This document shows, piece by piece, positions 21,786 through 33,066 of a DNA stretch of 64,000 bases (position 1 is the first letter of the stretch; the number at the start of each line of letters is the position of its first letter). The notes under the pieces are model-generated. The model was not told the origin of the DNA, searched no databases, and was given only the letters and a program-made list of their open reading frames with translations. Source of the DNA: Rapana venosa (Eukaryota > Mollusca > Gastropoda > Neogastropoda > Muricidae); contig CM054151.1 of the NCBI GenBank assembly GCA_028751875.1, forward strand, positions 39,993,026 through 40,057,025, written 5' to 3'. The translations under genes were made by a program, and so were the position numbers.

Positions 21786-22015
21786 AGAGAGTGCAGGTTG
21801 CTATGAAAAGAGCTTGTCACGGCTGATAAAGGGCAATCTCAACACAACATTGACAAGATAACAACATTTAGTGTTAGGCCTTTGGCACCAAGCTGACTTC
21901 AATACTGACACAGCCTTTGACTGGGCCCTTTTTTTTTTTTTTGCTGTATGAAGACAAGAGACAGAAACAGATAAATCTCTGTCACGGAGATAACCCAAGT
22001 AGTTAAAACAGGTGC

Positions 22016-22430
22016 GTGCAAATAATAATTAATAATAATAAAAATAATAATAAAAATGTATGGAACTTATATAGCGCTGAATCTTGTAAAGCAACAAATC
22101 AAAGCGCTCAGATGACCTTTTTTTACATCCAGTCTCCGTGTGTATGCGGTTTTTGTAAAGTGTCATCTGTTCCCACCAGCTCACAATGGCCTACTCTTTC
22201 GACAAGCGGAAACAGGATTTAACGTGTGCGCAAGATGTTCTGCATGCGTTCGCACACGGGCCTCGGTTTATAGTCTCATCCCAAGGACTTTGACATTCAG
22301 TTCGATTTTTTTTTTTTTTTTGTCAACTGGGAAGAAAGGGCGAGGCTGGGAAGGAACCCAGAACCTCACGGTTTACTTGTTGGCAGGCGAACGTCTTAAC
22401 CTCCCCGCCACCGTCCTTTCCCGATCCCCA
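22016..22430 (-). mobile_element. SINE1 full-length copy with LINE-C tail (type a)
   Basis: From right to left: tRNA-like head (22425-22340; A-box-like ggcggggaggttaagacg, B-box-like ggttctgggttcc), the cctt-gggatgagactataaaccgagg module (22290-22262), the gtgtgcgaacgcatgcagaac and cgcacacgttaaatcctg blocks, and the LINE-C tail (gcgctttgatttgttgcttt, agattcagcgctatataag). An (ATT)n-like tail at 22016-22050 ends it. It is the clearest copy joining head, body and LINE tail. Confidence 0.85.
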
Positions 22431-22654
22431 TCGGCCCAGACGTACGGGTATACTGTGACACGAAGCAGGCCGGGTTCAGAGACAGCAGGCTTGTGTCACT
22501 TGTCACAATGTCACCGGACCGTGGCAACTGCTCACTGGGATCTGCTGCGCTGCGACAGTTGATCAGGGTGGCTGACAGACAGTAGGAAAGGTGGGGCAAG
22601 GGCCAGCAGGGTTGGGGTGGGAAGGAACAATTTAGACGTGGTGAAAGGATACTA

Positions 22655-23150
22655 GGGGGGTTTCCTCTTTCTCTTTTTCTTTCTTTTTACTTTCTTTCTT
22701 TTTTATCTTTTTTTTCTTTATTTATTTTTTTCTTATCTCTTTCTTTCTTTTTTCTTTCTTTCTTGTTTCTTTCTTTCTTCTTCTTCGCAATTCTTAATTC
22801 TTTTTCTTCGTAAATTTTCTTCTTTGCAATTCTATCTTTTTCTTCTCATTTTCTTCTTTGCAATTCCTCTTCTTCGTTATTCTTCTTCGCAATTCTACAC
22901 AATTCTTCTTCTTTGCAATTCTTCGCAATTCTTCTTCCTCCTTCTCCTCCTCTCTCCATTCTTCATTCTTCTTCCTTTTCTCTCTCCTTCCTCTTCTTCT
23001 TTTCTTTTTCTTCTTTTCTTCTTCTTCTTTTCTTCTTCTTTTTTTTTCTTCTTCTTCTTCTTCTTCTCTTCTTCTTCTTCTTCTTCTTCTTCACTTTCTT
23101 CTTCTTCTTCTTCGCAATTCTTCTACTTCTTTTTTCTTCTTCTTCAGTGT
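22655..23150. repeat. Pyrimidine tract with GCAATTCTTCTTC motif
   Basis: Nearly 500 bases of T/C on the plus strand. They begin as TTTC repeats and become TTC repeats punctuated by gcaattcttcttc units. A second tract with the same punctuating unit lies at 61200-61790. Ser/Phe/Leu-rich frames are artefacts. A long mirror-like polypyrimidine tract can form triplex (H-DNA). Confidence 0.9.
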
Positions 23151-23401
23151 CTTGACAATGGTTTTTTTGAAGAGTTTCTTTTACTAGCTTGCGGTAACAA
23201 GATATTTTCTTTTGGTTGGGCCTCGACAGTGTGGTGAAAAGCAAGGGAGAAAACTCGCCGGATAGGAGTGAGGTAAAGTGAGGTCCCTTGTGTGACAAGA
23301 CGCAGCCAGGTCGGAAATTTGGCACGCGCGTTGAACCCATCTTATCTTCCGAGAAGAAGAGCTCTCCCCCACATGGAGAATAGAACAGATGACGATGTAA
23401 A

Positions 23402-23886
23402 GGTTACACATAACAGTTAGATTCTGACACTTTTCCTTCTATTTTCATACATCACTCTTGCATTCATACTGCACGTACAAAGAGCATCCACATAAAAAAA
23501 TTTTAAAAACAATTTTTGTGAAAGACTAACCCCTGACTCAAAACTCAGAACAATACGAACAAATTTGGTAGGTTTGAACTTGGTGGGGTTTTTTCCAGCA
23601 AAACACTGCACCCCCTCAGTCCTTTGTCGTCTGCTGCTGCCTCACCACAATATGCATGTGTGAGGTCAACACTGTAAAAACACAAGCAAACCTCATTTGA
23701 TGATAATTTCCCACTTTCTCATCACTACCTGGTGTTAATCTATGGCCTCAACCCTCAAAAACATGTACGCTGTGCATTTTTTTCATACTTTTAAAAAAAT
23801 CTGTGAAAACCACCAAACATTTTTTTTCTGACTGACACTCTATAGAAAATACTGCATTACCCTGAAGCTAACCCTTATGTGTAACC
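23402..23886. mobile_element. MITE-like element copy 1 with terminal inverted repeats
   Basis: The ends are ggttacacataa (23402-23413) and its exact reverse complement ttatgtgtaacc (23875-23886). With mismatches the inverted repeat extends to about 23 bases. The 485-bp interior is non-coding and aligns along its length with 54580-55058, for example ccccctcagtcctttg (23612) and the aatatgcatg block (23650). Non-autonomous DNA transposons have this form. A TAAA occurs at or within one base of each end, but a clean target duplication is not visible. Confidence 0.7.
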
Positions 23887-24156
23887 ATAAAACACATCTG
23901 GCAGGTGCCCTCATCAGACAAAAAAGTGACTCTGCACGCAAAAAATTATAGATAAGGGTGAAAATTTAGAAAATGAGATTGAAGTGTAATGTAAAGGAAG
24001 GGATAATTCTGAACAAGACACAAAAAACATATTTCAATTCTCTTTATTACTTTTTTTTTTAAGCTACACACGTCTGAGTCTCTGGGTGATCAGTGATCGC
24101 GGCTTTAGCAGCGTTCATTTTAACAGCGCGCAGCAAGAAGCTACAGCTGGCGACTT
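23887..24156. other. No recognisable feature
   Basis: AT-rich sequence, then a moderately GC-rich patch (24070-24150); no coding frame. Confidence 0.5.
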
Positions 24157-24158
24157 AT

Positions 24159-24195
<37 letters not shown>

Positions 24196-24255
24196 TATGG
24201 AATTTATATAGCGCTGAATCTTGTAAGCAACAAATCAAAGCGCTCACTTATCCAT
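24157..24255 (-). mobile_element. LINE-C/SINE1a tail fragment
   Basis: (TAA)n at 24157-24193, then tgtatggaatttatatagcg, ctgaatcttgtaagcaac and aaatcaaagcgctc. Only the shared 3' tail is present, so it cannot be assigned to LINE-C or SINE1a. Confidence 0.8.
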
Positions 24256-24746
24256 GATTTTCGCGTGCAGCGTCACTAACTACCGCGTTGGGTCGGATGC
24301 GTAGGGCTTGGCCTTGTCCTGTGCTTGTAACTCTGCAGGTCTACTGGCTAGCCTCAGCCAACACATTCAGAGCATGCAGCAGCTCATGACCAGCCGAGAC
24401 TGCGACCTCTCTTGGAAGAAGAGGCTGAAAACTACTTTAGGTATCTCGGCGATACGACCAGTAGTGGGTTTGCTACAACTTGAGGCTGTGCCCATCTACC
24501 CCATCAAGAGAACACTGAGGTCAGCCTGGCGTGAGGTCTGACTGCATGCATGTAGAGCCCCTACTTAGTTGAGAGAGTGGAAGATCTTTGCATAGCTGAC
24601 AGAATGAAGGTGTTAGAACCGGAGAGTCACCAATACTCCGGTTACAGAACTGTGCGCACTTTAAAGATCCACCACAATGTGTGTATGGATGCGCACATCC
24701 ATTCAGAAATAAATGCTGGCTCAATAGACAGAATTAGAAAATACAG

Positions 24747-24812
<66 letters not shown>

Positions 24813-25370
24813 GTTGCACTCCTTCTCTCACAGACACAGGCATATACACACAAGATATGTAGAAACACCACTGAGATTTCCAACATTTATAACAGAAATA
24901 ACTCAATAGTTAATAAGAATCCCCATGACTTTTCTTGCTGCCCACTTATCCAGCAGCATAAATTACCATCATATCAACTTTTAATTCTCAGCCTTGGCCT
25001 ACAGTTATAAATATTATCTAGTTTCACATAACATGATTCACAGATTTGCCTGCTGGAGTCGCTGATCCAGGCCAACATGGGAAGACACTTCATCAGACCC
25101 ACTATGTCAACGGTTTAACCACCTGCCAAAAAATCAGTGTCCAACACCCCATCCAAGGGGAGAAGAGGACAGCAGCCAGCTTGGTCTGTCACTGTCCAGC
25201 AGCTCTGTCTACCAGGCTAGCTGGCACAAAAAACGACTGGACCATTGCAAAAAACAACACCATAGCCTCACTTTCCGCTTATGGCAAATGCCAAAAGCGC
25301 AAAACAGCCTAAAGCCCCCTCGTAACACTAGAAAGGGAAGGGAAGAGCTAGAGAAGAGCAGAAGATGGAG
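24256..25370. other. No recognisable gene; (TC)n at 24748-24808
   Basis: Two unassigned segments surround an interrupted TC microsatellite. Just before the repeat is gaaataaatgctggctcaat, which could be the 3' end of another LINE with a TC tail. The open frames at 24308-24541 and 25046-25312 have no recognisable motif. Confidence 0.5.
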
Positions 25371-25885
25371 ACCACAGAGAGAGAGACACAGAGAGAGAGA
25401 GACAAAGAGACAGTGAGAGAGAGACAGAGAGAGACATACAGACAGACAGACAGAGACAGAGAGAGAAAGAGAGTATCTTTGCAGACCAGTTGAAACAGAA
25501 GCCAGCAGAGATTGGGTCATCTGACAACGACATACTCATTGGTTCATTGACCTCAGTGGTTGAACAGTGCTCGCTGGTGACTGGCCCTTGTCCTCAAACA
25601 AGGTTACAGGCATTGCCGCTGGTGATGAATGACGATGATGATGAGGAGGAGGAGGAGGAGGAGGATGAGGATCCCATCAGATGCCACACACACACACACA
25701 CTTGACTCAAGGACCTGGGGACCCCTGGAGGTTATGGGTTTTTGGGTAGTTTGGGTTTTGTGGAGGGGGGGGGGAGGGGAGGGGGTTTGTTTTGGGGGGA
25801 GTATTTGTGTGTGTGTGTGTGTGTGTGTGGTCTTTGTTGTTTGTTTGGGTTTTTTCGGGATGGGGGGGGGGGGGGGGGGTAGGGG
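25370..25885. repeat. Cluster of GA/GACA, GAGGAT, CA, G and GT simple repeats
   Basis: (GA)n with CA interruptions (25375-25475), GATGATGAGGAGG-type repeat (25630-25672), short (CA)n, G runs at 25755-25780 and 25862-25880, and (GT)n at 25806-25829. No gene is visible between them. Confidence 0.88.
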
Positions 25886-26164
25886 ATGCCGTTAAGCCCG
25901 GTATACATGTTGTGAAAACATTTCGTAGTAAAATCTAATTTTGCATATGAATTAAGAAAAAGAAGGCTCTGTTCACTTCTTCTGTAGGTGGGGTTGTATG
26001 TGAGGTCACTAGCAGTTTCCATATCTTCCCCTTCCCTCCAGGGAAAACATTTTATCTAATGCTCACATTAAAATGCTGAGTTAATGCAATACTATGTAAC
26101 CTTTCTTTTAATAGAAGGCGGGTGAAGTGGGGAGGGGGGTAGACACATTTTTTCCCATGTGAAA
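25886..26164. other. No recognisable feature
   Basis: Unique-looking sequence. Confidence 0.5.
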
Positions 26165-26395
26165 CAAATGACACTATAAATCGAGGTCCTGTGTGCGAAC
26201 TCATGCAGAACATCTTGCGCAAACATCAAAACCTGTTCCGCCTTTCAGAACAGAAGGCCGTCAGATGCCGGTGGAAATGGATGACAAAAATTTACAAAAC
26301 TGCATTTACTCGGGGACATGATGTAGAAAAGCTCATGACAACTTATTCATTAATCTTCGAAAGAGAGAAACTAAATTTTTTTTAAATAAATGCAA
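26165..26395 (+). mobile_element. SINE1 copy, 5'-truncated, tail type b
   Basis: Body only: cactataaatcgaggtcctg, gcagaacatcttgcgc and caaaacctgttccgcc, then a degenerate type-b end (acttattcattaatcttcg) and A-rich tail. No tRNA-like head. Confidence 0.78.
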
Positions 26396-27179
26396 AAATC
26401 AAAATTGCTAGTGACGTCACAGCTACCAGGACTTCAGGGGGATTAGACATACATGATGAAATACAATCTCGCTATGAAGCCGACAAGATTCTTTCATCCA
26501 CTATGCAGGGCGTCTAAAAATAGAGTGGAGTCCATTACAGTTCAAGGTCTCCACTATCTGATTCGCTAATACTTTGTCAGTCTGTCTACATGCAAATTAC
26601 CCCCAATTTATGACAAAAAAGTATTGTTGTTAATTCATGTGGAATAACATTTTTTTTAATATCAATCAGTTCATGGGAGCTAGAAACACGGATTTGCCAG
26701 CGACTACCAAAACTGCAACAACAAAAATCTTCTTTATCACCATTCAGAGTTGTTAAAAAAACACAACAAAGCCTCCAGATAACTGCATAAGAAAACTATT
26801 ACACCAGGCATCCCCCCGCCCGCCCCCCCCCCCCCCCAAAAAAAAAAAAACCCCAACTAAAACAGTATATACAAATATAGCCAATAAACATGTCTATCAT
26901 ATCTTTAGGAGAAACGCAGGCAACAAAGGGTTTGGTTGGGGTTTTTTTGTACTTTTTATTTTACGACGTTGATTGTGGAAACATGGCAGAACTTCTTGTT
27001 GAAAACAGTGTATAATTGTAAATTTTGATCAGAGGCTGAGAAAGTTTTTCTTGGTGCGAAATGGTGATAAACATAAGGAATAAACTACCGTGAAAACTAC
27101 TTAACTTCTTTCAGAAATTGCAATGTTATTCCATACAAACTATCAAATAAATACAGAAAGCTAAATGTAAATTTTGCCA
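26396..27179. other. No recognisable feature; C/A tract at 26813-26853
   Basis: AT-rich sequence without an extended frame. The run of C followed by A at 26813-26853 is low complexity. Confidence 0.55.
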
Positions 27180-27241
27180 CCTTCTCTCTCCTCCCTTCCC
27201 CCTTCCCCCACACGCTCTCCATACCGCTTAGGGGGAGAGAG

Positions 27242-27287
<46 letters not shown>

Positions 27288-27458
27288 CAAGAGACAGAGA
27301 GAGACAGAGAGAGACAGAGAGAGAGAGGATGGGAGAGGGAGGAGAGAGGGAGAGAGAATGGGAGAGGGATGAAGAGAAATTGAGAGGGGGTGACGAGAGG
27401 GAGAGAGGAGATAGGGGAAAGAGAGAGAGGGAGAAAGAGAGATAGGAGAGGGAGAAAG

Positions 27459-27498
<40 letters not shown>

Positions 27499-27550
27499 AG
27501 AGAAAGAGACAGAGAGATAGAGAGAGCAAGACAGAGAGAGAGAGACAGAG
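27180..27550. repeat. Long (GA)n-rich purine tract
   Basis: About 370 bases of GA repeat with CA, GG and AT interruptions. All open frames here are artefacts (Arg/Glu on one strand, Ser/Leu on the other). Confidence 0.93.
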
Positions 27551-27744
27551 ATCGGCCTCAGCAGTGTCTGGTGTATTAAAGATGGGGATATTAAAAATTT
27601 TCCAGGTCAACTTCAAGTGCACACCTGCCAGTGCCTTAATTTTCTTCGCGAATATACCCATGCAGAAGATCAAAATTAATATGCACACTAAAGATCCCGT
27701 TCTTCATGTCAGCGTTTTGATAGGTTAAAAAACACGATAGCTAG

Positions 27745-28070
27745 CTAGCTAATATGGGATTTCAGAAAGTCTGAGGATCATTTGATAAGGGTTTTCAGAA
27801 AACCTGAAGATCATTGATAAGGGATTTTGATGTCTGGAGATCATTAATAAGGCATTCCAGAAAGTCTGAAGATCACTGATAAGGATTTTTTTTAAGTCTT
27901 AAGATCATCATCAAAGGATTGCAGAAAATCTTAAGATCATTAAGAAGGGATTTCAGAGGCACTAAAGATCATTTATGAGGGATTTCAGAAAGTCTGAAGA
28001 TCATTGTTAAGAAATTCAAAACAGTCTGAAGATCAACGGTAAGGTATTTCAGAAAGTCTGAAAGATGTTG
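27745..28070. repeat. Degenerate 33-bp tandem array
   Basis: About ten units built on gatttcagaaagtctgaaga followed by tcattgataaggg. Units differ by substitutions and small indels. The array starts after a short tag-ctagctagct patch near 27738. The repeat contains an internal inverted pair (ttcaga/tctgaa). Confidence 0.85.
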
Positions 28071-28449
28071 TGATAAAATTCGACTTGTCTTCGTTACAGT
28101 GTGTTGGCAGCGCCAGTGATTGCATTATCTAGACCAGCATCAACATTTGTCAGTACCAATACTCAATTTCTCCTAACCCTGGCTTGACCCTGCGCCGATT
28201 ATTTCCTCATTACTATTATGTCTGGATAATTTTTGTTGGCTTTTCTTCAGTAAAAACACAGAACCTAGTCTGACATGGGTTCCAGTGAATATTCTACTGT
28301 CATCAGAATCATGAATCTGGGTCATCATTGCAGAAAAAAGCCTGTAAAAGAAGAAATTCGAACTTGATGTTAAACGCTGAAGTTTGCGAAAAGAGGGAGT
28401 AGAGGGGAAGGGTTGGTGATGGATTTGGATAAGTCTTCACGTTGCTTCC
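28071..28449. other. No recognisable feature
   Basis: Unique-looking sequence with no long frame or repeat match. Confidence 0.5.
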
Positions 28450-28805
28450 TCATGGCTATCCTTCTTCTTCGTCGTCGGACGCTTGTTTTCTGTCCTATGT
28501 GCGAAAATGCCCTCCACTGCCGCTAAGCGCCTGTCAAGTCAGGCCCAGCGCATCTGAGTTCGGTATAGGAGAGAATTGTCGTTGTTTTTTTTGTTTTTCT
28601 AGAAATAAAAATAATGATAATAATAAAGGCTGGAGAATGAACCAAAAACGCAGAAAATCGACAAAAAGGAATTGACTTGAAGAAAAGGAGCAAGGCAGAA
28701 ACAAAGAGAGGGATAGAAAAGAGGAATTCCTAGCCACAGAAAGTCCAGAAGGTGGGGATGTTACTTACACGGGACAGGTCCCTGGCATCCCCCACATGGA
28801 GTGGA
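28450..28805 (-). mobile_element. R4 repeat copy
   Basis: The (TTC)/(GTC) start at 28459-28477 is the reversed tail. It is followed by gcgcctgtcaagtcaggccc and cagcgcatctgagttcgg, and the outer block ends with reversed ggatgccagggacctgtccc at 28775-28792. An AT-rich A/T insertion (28585-28625) replaces part of the middle. Confidence 0.7.
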
Positions 28806-28811
28806 CGGCGG

Positions 28812-28836
28812 TGGGGGGGGGGGGGGGGGGGGGGGT
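28812..28836. repeat. G homopolymer run
   Basis: About 25 G with one T near its end. Similar pure G runs occur at 21331 and 57804. Confidence 0.95.
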
Positions 28837-29084
28837 GAGAGAGGAGGAAAGGGGGAAGTGATTTAGCCTACAGATTCTGTAAGCAAAACCAGACAAAACA
28901 GTTTTTTAAGAAGTGCCCCTTGTGACTATTTGGTGACTATAATTTTTATTTGCATGGGCAGATAATTGTGATGCAAGCAGTGCACATGCTTTCTTTTCTG
29001 CTGAATACTGAGGTAACACGGGAAATAGTAACCCCCTTTCCCATTCATCTGAACGTTATTTCTTTTTTTTTTAGGGGGGGGGGG

Positions 29085-29575
29085 GGGAGGGTTGGTCCCT
29101 GGGTTTAAAGAGCTCCCAGGTTCAGCAATGGTAAAAATTTTCACGTATGCAGTCGTTTTTGCCACCCTGAAGGTAGCCCGCGTTCCGACTTCGGGAAAGG
29201 ATGTCTAAAACACGACAACAGTATGCATGCTTTAAATTAAAAAAAAACAACTTTTGTCACCCATTTCTCCCGGTACGCAACGGCCACTCTTCCCAAGTCA
29301 GAACGGGTTTTAATATGTGCGCAAGGTGTTTGCATATGGGGGCTTTGATTTTTTTTTGGGTTTTTTTTTTTTTGGGGGGGTTGGGGGTTGGGGTGGGGGG
29401 ATGGGCTCATCCGAAGGACTTTCAAGGGAGTGGAGTCAGTACTGAAGATAATTCCAGGGGGGGTGGGAAAAAGGGGGGGGGGAATCCCCTTGTACAGGCG
29501 TCTCTCTGGAGGCTCGAACCGGTCCGTGAGATCACGAGCACAACAACGCTCTAACTTTCCCGCCTCCATGAACGT
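29085..29575 (-). mobile_element. SINE1 copy, tail type c
   Basis: From right to left: tRNA-like head (about 29570-29500), gatgag module near 29410, a G/T-rich insertion (29350-29402), then gtgcgcaaggtg, acgggttttaat and ccggtacgcaacggcc. The type-c end reads, on the minus strand, cgaagtcggaacgcgggcta through gcaaaaacg-ctgcatacgt to ggttcagca-ctcccagg. Confidence 0.78.
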
Positions 29576-29659
29576 TAATGGAAGACGAAGTGGAAGGAAG
29601 GGCGGAAAGGTAGAAAAAGTAAATGTCAGTAAAACTCCAAGTGACAAGGAGACTAGCCC

Positions 29660-30165
29660 TGTCATTGGTTATGTGTGGCCTAAAGGTAAGACACCCACCA
29701 GCCTAGAAAGCGAGAAGTCAAGGGTTTGATCCCTGTCTAAGGCTCAACTTGTCTCCCATCCACTCTACCGTCAGTCAGTCGTGGTTTAAATACTTCTTTC
29801 AGATGAGATGATAAACCGAGGTCCCGTGTGCAACACGTATTCAGTGCACGTGAAAGAACCCACAGCAACAAGATACCCTGGCAAAATTCTGACGAAAAAA
29901 AAGCCACTCTCAAAGGGAAACAAATACACATGCTGACAGGTAAAAGGACAAAATGATGGGTGGTGCTGCCTATATGGCGATGGGCTCTCCCCAGGGAGAG
30001 AAGCCCAGTTTTTACATAGAGAACTCTACTGTGACTGAAAGTGTTAAAATACAACACAATACATACAGTACATTACAATACATTGCAATGCAATATGTGA
30101 CAATACCATACAATACAATGCAATGCAATGCGAAACAATTCTATACAATACAATGCAATGCAATA
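29660..30165 (+). mobile_element. SINE2 copy with CAATA-type tail
   Basis: The head (29668-29735) has an A-box-like gtggcctaaaggtaagac and B-box ggtttgatccc. The central module gataaaccgaggtcccgtgt, agaacccacagcaacaagat and ccctggcaaaattctg follow. The 3' module shared with SINE3 (29968-30040: tggcgatgggctctcc, gctgtgactgaaagtg-like) and a long degenerate acaat/gcaat tail (30045-30163) complete it. Confidence 0.85.
30093..30164. repeat. 70-bp direct repeat, left copy
   Basis: The segment from atatgtgacaataccataca to gcaatgcaat matches 37634-37704 with only a few differences. It is the end of the SINE2 tail here. At the other site it stands directly against the right end of the DIRS element. 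Confidence 0.88.
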
Positions 30166-32283
30166 TAATAATAATAATATATGGAATTTATATAGCGCTG
30201 AATCTTGTACACCTTAAGGGAAGTTTGCGGGACAAAGAAATGTGGAGGTAAAAACAGGAAAGCTACAGCTTGGTGGAACCAAGAGGTGAAGGAAGCCATC
30301 AAGAAAAAAAGCAGCTATATAAAGCTTGGGTCAAGACCAAGACAGAAGAGGACTACGTCAAGTACAGAATCGCAAGAAGACATAGTAATCGTGTTGTGAA
30401 AGCCTCCAAAGAAAAATCTTGGGCGACTTATGGAGAGAAGTTAAGTGAAATTTGCAAGAACTCCCCAAGAGAATTTTTCAAAAGTGTGAGACGATGAGAG
30501 TAAGAGATGAGCCATTACAATCCACAACAGTAGTGAATGATGCAAATGGAGAGGCACTGCACAAAGAAGAGGAAATTCTGAAAACGATGGGAAGACTATT
30601 TTAAAGATCTTTTAAACCATCTGGAGTACAAGCTTCCAGCTCTCAGTTCTCACCACGCTAAAAGACCAGTTTAGAGCCCCAAATCCTTGAAGCTGAAACA
30701 AGAAAAGCAATTAAAACCAGCCAAAGGGCAAAGCGGCAGGTGATGACGGCCATAACAACTGAAGCCATCCTTGCATGCGGAGAAATGGGAGTTAAGTGGC
30801 TCACCATCATCTTCCAGAAGCATGGAAGAGAGGAAAGTACCAATGGACTGGCAAAATGCATAGTGGTGCCAATTTGGAAGAAGAAGGCAGCCAAGAGAGA
30901 CGCAGCACCTACAGAGGCATTTCACTTCTCAGCCATGTAGGAAAATGTATGCAAAGAATTCTGGAACAGCGCACAAGAGCCAAAGCAGAACACCTACTGA
31001 GCAATGCCCAGTTTGGCTTTCGGAAAGGAAGAGGTGCACAGATGCCATTTTCGCACTCCGACAGCTGTGTAAAAGAGCCACGAATACCACCAAGACCTGC
31101 ATACAGTAATTCGTTGATCAAGAAAAGGCTTCGACCGAGTCAACAGAGACAAGCTCTGGAAGATCCTGGAGCAGACGACGTGAAGGGGAAGTTGCTTGAT
31201 AACATCAGAGCATCTATGCCAACAGTATGAGCGCAGTCCGAACAGCCAGTGGAACATCCGACTGTTCCCGGTTACATCAGGGGTCAGGCAAGGTGCGTAC
31301 TCTCTCCCTCTTTTCGTGATCTACATGGACCAGATTACAAGGAACCAATCAGATCTTGAGGCCTGAACGAACTATTATTGCTGACAACCAGTCCCTGATG
31401 AATCAGAACAAAGCAGCTTTCAAGAACACACAGACAACTCAACACAAGCTGCGAGAGGTAATGACATGAAGATCAGTATCACCAAAACAGAAGTTATGTC
31501 TGTCAGCAGAAATCCAGGAAAGCTGGACATCAACATCAATGGCATCCAGCTGAAACAGACCAAAGAATTTAAATACCTTGGCAGCCTCTTCACTGAAGAT
31601 GGAAAATTGGACAGAGAGATAGAAACAAGATGCCAGAAAGCGAATGCAGTCAGTTACCAACTCGCCCCCCTTCTAAAACATTCCAGCATCCCAATGAGCA
31701 ATGCCATCTTCGTTCCAACACTCACATACCAGTGTCAGACATGGGCCCTAACAAAAGCCTTAGAGAGAAAATTGGTCACATGTGAAATGCGCTGCCTGAG
31801 AAAAGCTGTCAACAAGACCAGACGCGACAAGATCAAGAATTAGGTGATCAGAGACATGGTCGGACTAACACCAATTCTCCACCATATCGAACAACAAAGG
31901 ATCAGGTGGTTTGGTCACCTCACTAGAATGCCGCCCAACCAACCAGCCTACGGGCATACACCACCAAATACAATGGCTGGAAAGCCAGAGGTAAACCAAG
32001 GAGACGATGGAGCGACTCCGTGGCTGACACCCTGCGAGCCCATGACCTGTCACTACATCAAGCCTCCCGCCTAGCTGCAGACAGACGTCTGTGTCTCCCC
32101 GTGACGCCGAGGGGCACCAGCGGAAGATGAAAGAAAGAAAGAAAGAAGAACCGTGTAAAAAAACAAACAAATCGAAGCGCTTGCACTCAATCATTTACAG
32201 GCATGCAACTCTCCTTAAACATAATGAACAACAGATTTCAAAAACCATGCGCGCGCACGTATGCACGCATGCACGCACACACA

Positions 32284-32318
<35 letters not shown>

Positions 32319-32733
32319 TCGGAACAACACTAAGAAGGTGAAAGATGCTGTTGAAAATTAGGGACAGATATTTGGGGGAAAAGTCTCAGGTAGGAAAAAA
32401 GTGTGTTTTGAGGCTGGATTTGAAGGTATCAAGTGAAGGCTTTTGGGGAAGTGAAAGAGGGAGGTCATTCCAGGTGGATGGTCCAGAAACAGAGAAGGAG
32501 CAACGGCCAACAGTGGTTTGTTTGAATCTGGGTGTTCGAAAGCACAAAGTATCTGCGACTGAACGAAGGGAACAGGATGGAGTGTACAGATGAAGACAGT
32601 TAGAGATATAAGGGGGTGCAGATTTGTGGAGACATTTGAAACAGAGGGTATTGATTTTATACTCCAGTCTTTGTGAGACAGGCAGCCAGTGAAGAGATCG
32701 CAGAAGAGGAGTGATGTGTTCAGATTTTTTTTA
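30165..32733 (-). mobile_element. LINE-C 3' end, split by RTE-3
   Basis: Minus-strand LINE-C. The tail and last 40 bases of 3' UTR lie at 30165-30207 ((AAT)n, atatggaatttatatagcgc, tgaatcttgta). After RTE-3, the 3' UTR resumes at about 32152 (aatcgaagcgcttgcactc), with a CA microsatellite at 32276-32318. The coding remnant on the minus strand (32710-32365, no Met start) reads RSLHWLPVSQRLEYK, LHLYTPSCS, TVGRCSFSVSGP and WNDLPLSLPQKP. The LHWLP block is typical of the C-terminal RT-associated region in L2/CR1-group LINEs. 5'-truncated. Confidence 0.85.
30208..32149 (+). pseudogene. RTE-3 LINE, 5'-truncated, broken
   Basis: RTE-like element without endonuclease. It starts in the linker (WWN-EVKEA, 30270-30300) and has SWATYGEKLSEICKNSPREFFKSV (30419-30490). 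RT blocks are GDDG (about 30742), YRGISLLSHVGK (30913-30948), NAQFGFRKGRG (31003-31035) and SGVRQG (about 31277-31295). At the catalytic FADD site the copy reads IADN (31377-31388), so the second Asp is lost. The C-terminus has FKYLGSLFTEDGKLDREI (31570-31623), an in-frame TAG at 31841-31843 and RIRWFGHLTRMPPNQPA (31900-31950). The tail is (GAAA)n at 32127-32146. It landed in the LINE-C 3' UTR. Confidence 0.88.
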
Positions 32734-32815
32734 TAATTCTTGCTCATTTCCTGTATACCTCCACTACAGGCACATGAGAAACCGCGCGCAGCCTACCGCC
32801 AGTTTCGTGCCTAGC
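32734..32815 (+). repeat. DIRS left inverted terminal repeat
   Basis: Starts taattcttgctcatttcctg. Its inner part gcacatgagaaaccgcgcgc and agcctaccgccagttt is the reverse complement of 37516-37550 with about one mismatch. The outermost 45 bases are not matched by the right ITR, but they are found reversed in the internal complementary region. Confidence 0.88.
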
Positions 32816-33066
32816 CACCTTACTGACCAGACGTGTTATCGTATCCTCTCACTGTGTCGGCAACGCCCATCACTATCAGAAATCTGAGCATAAGCTATAA
32901 TATAGTTCTAGTCCTAGCCTTTCTTGGTTTCTTTTGAATTGTGTTAAAAAAATAAAATAAAAAAATAAAAAAACTGTTTCATTTTATCACCACCTGTTTT
33001 GGTTTGTTTTGTATTGCTGGTGAAATACTTTGTATTGTGGATAAGTGTTATGTGGGGAAAAAAAAA

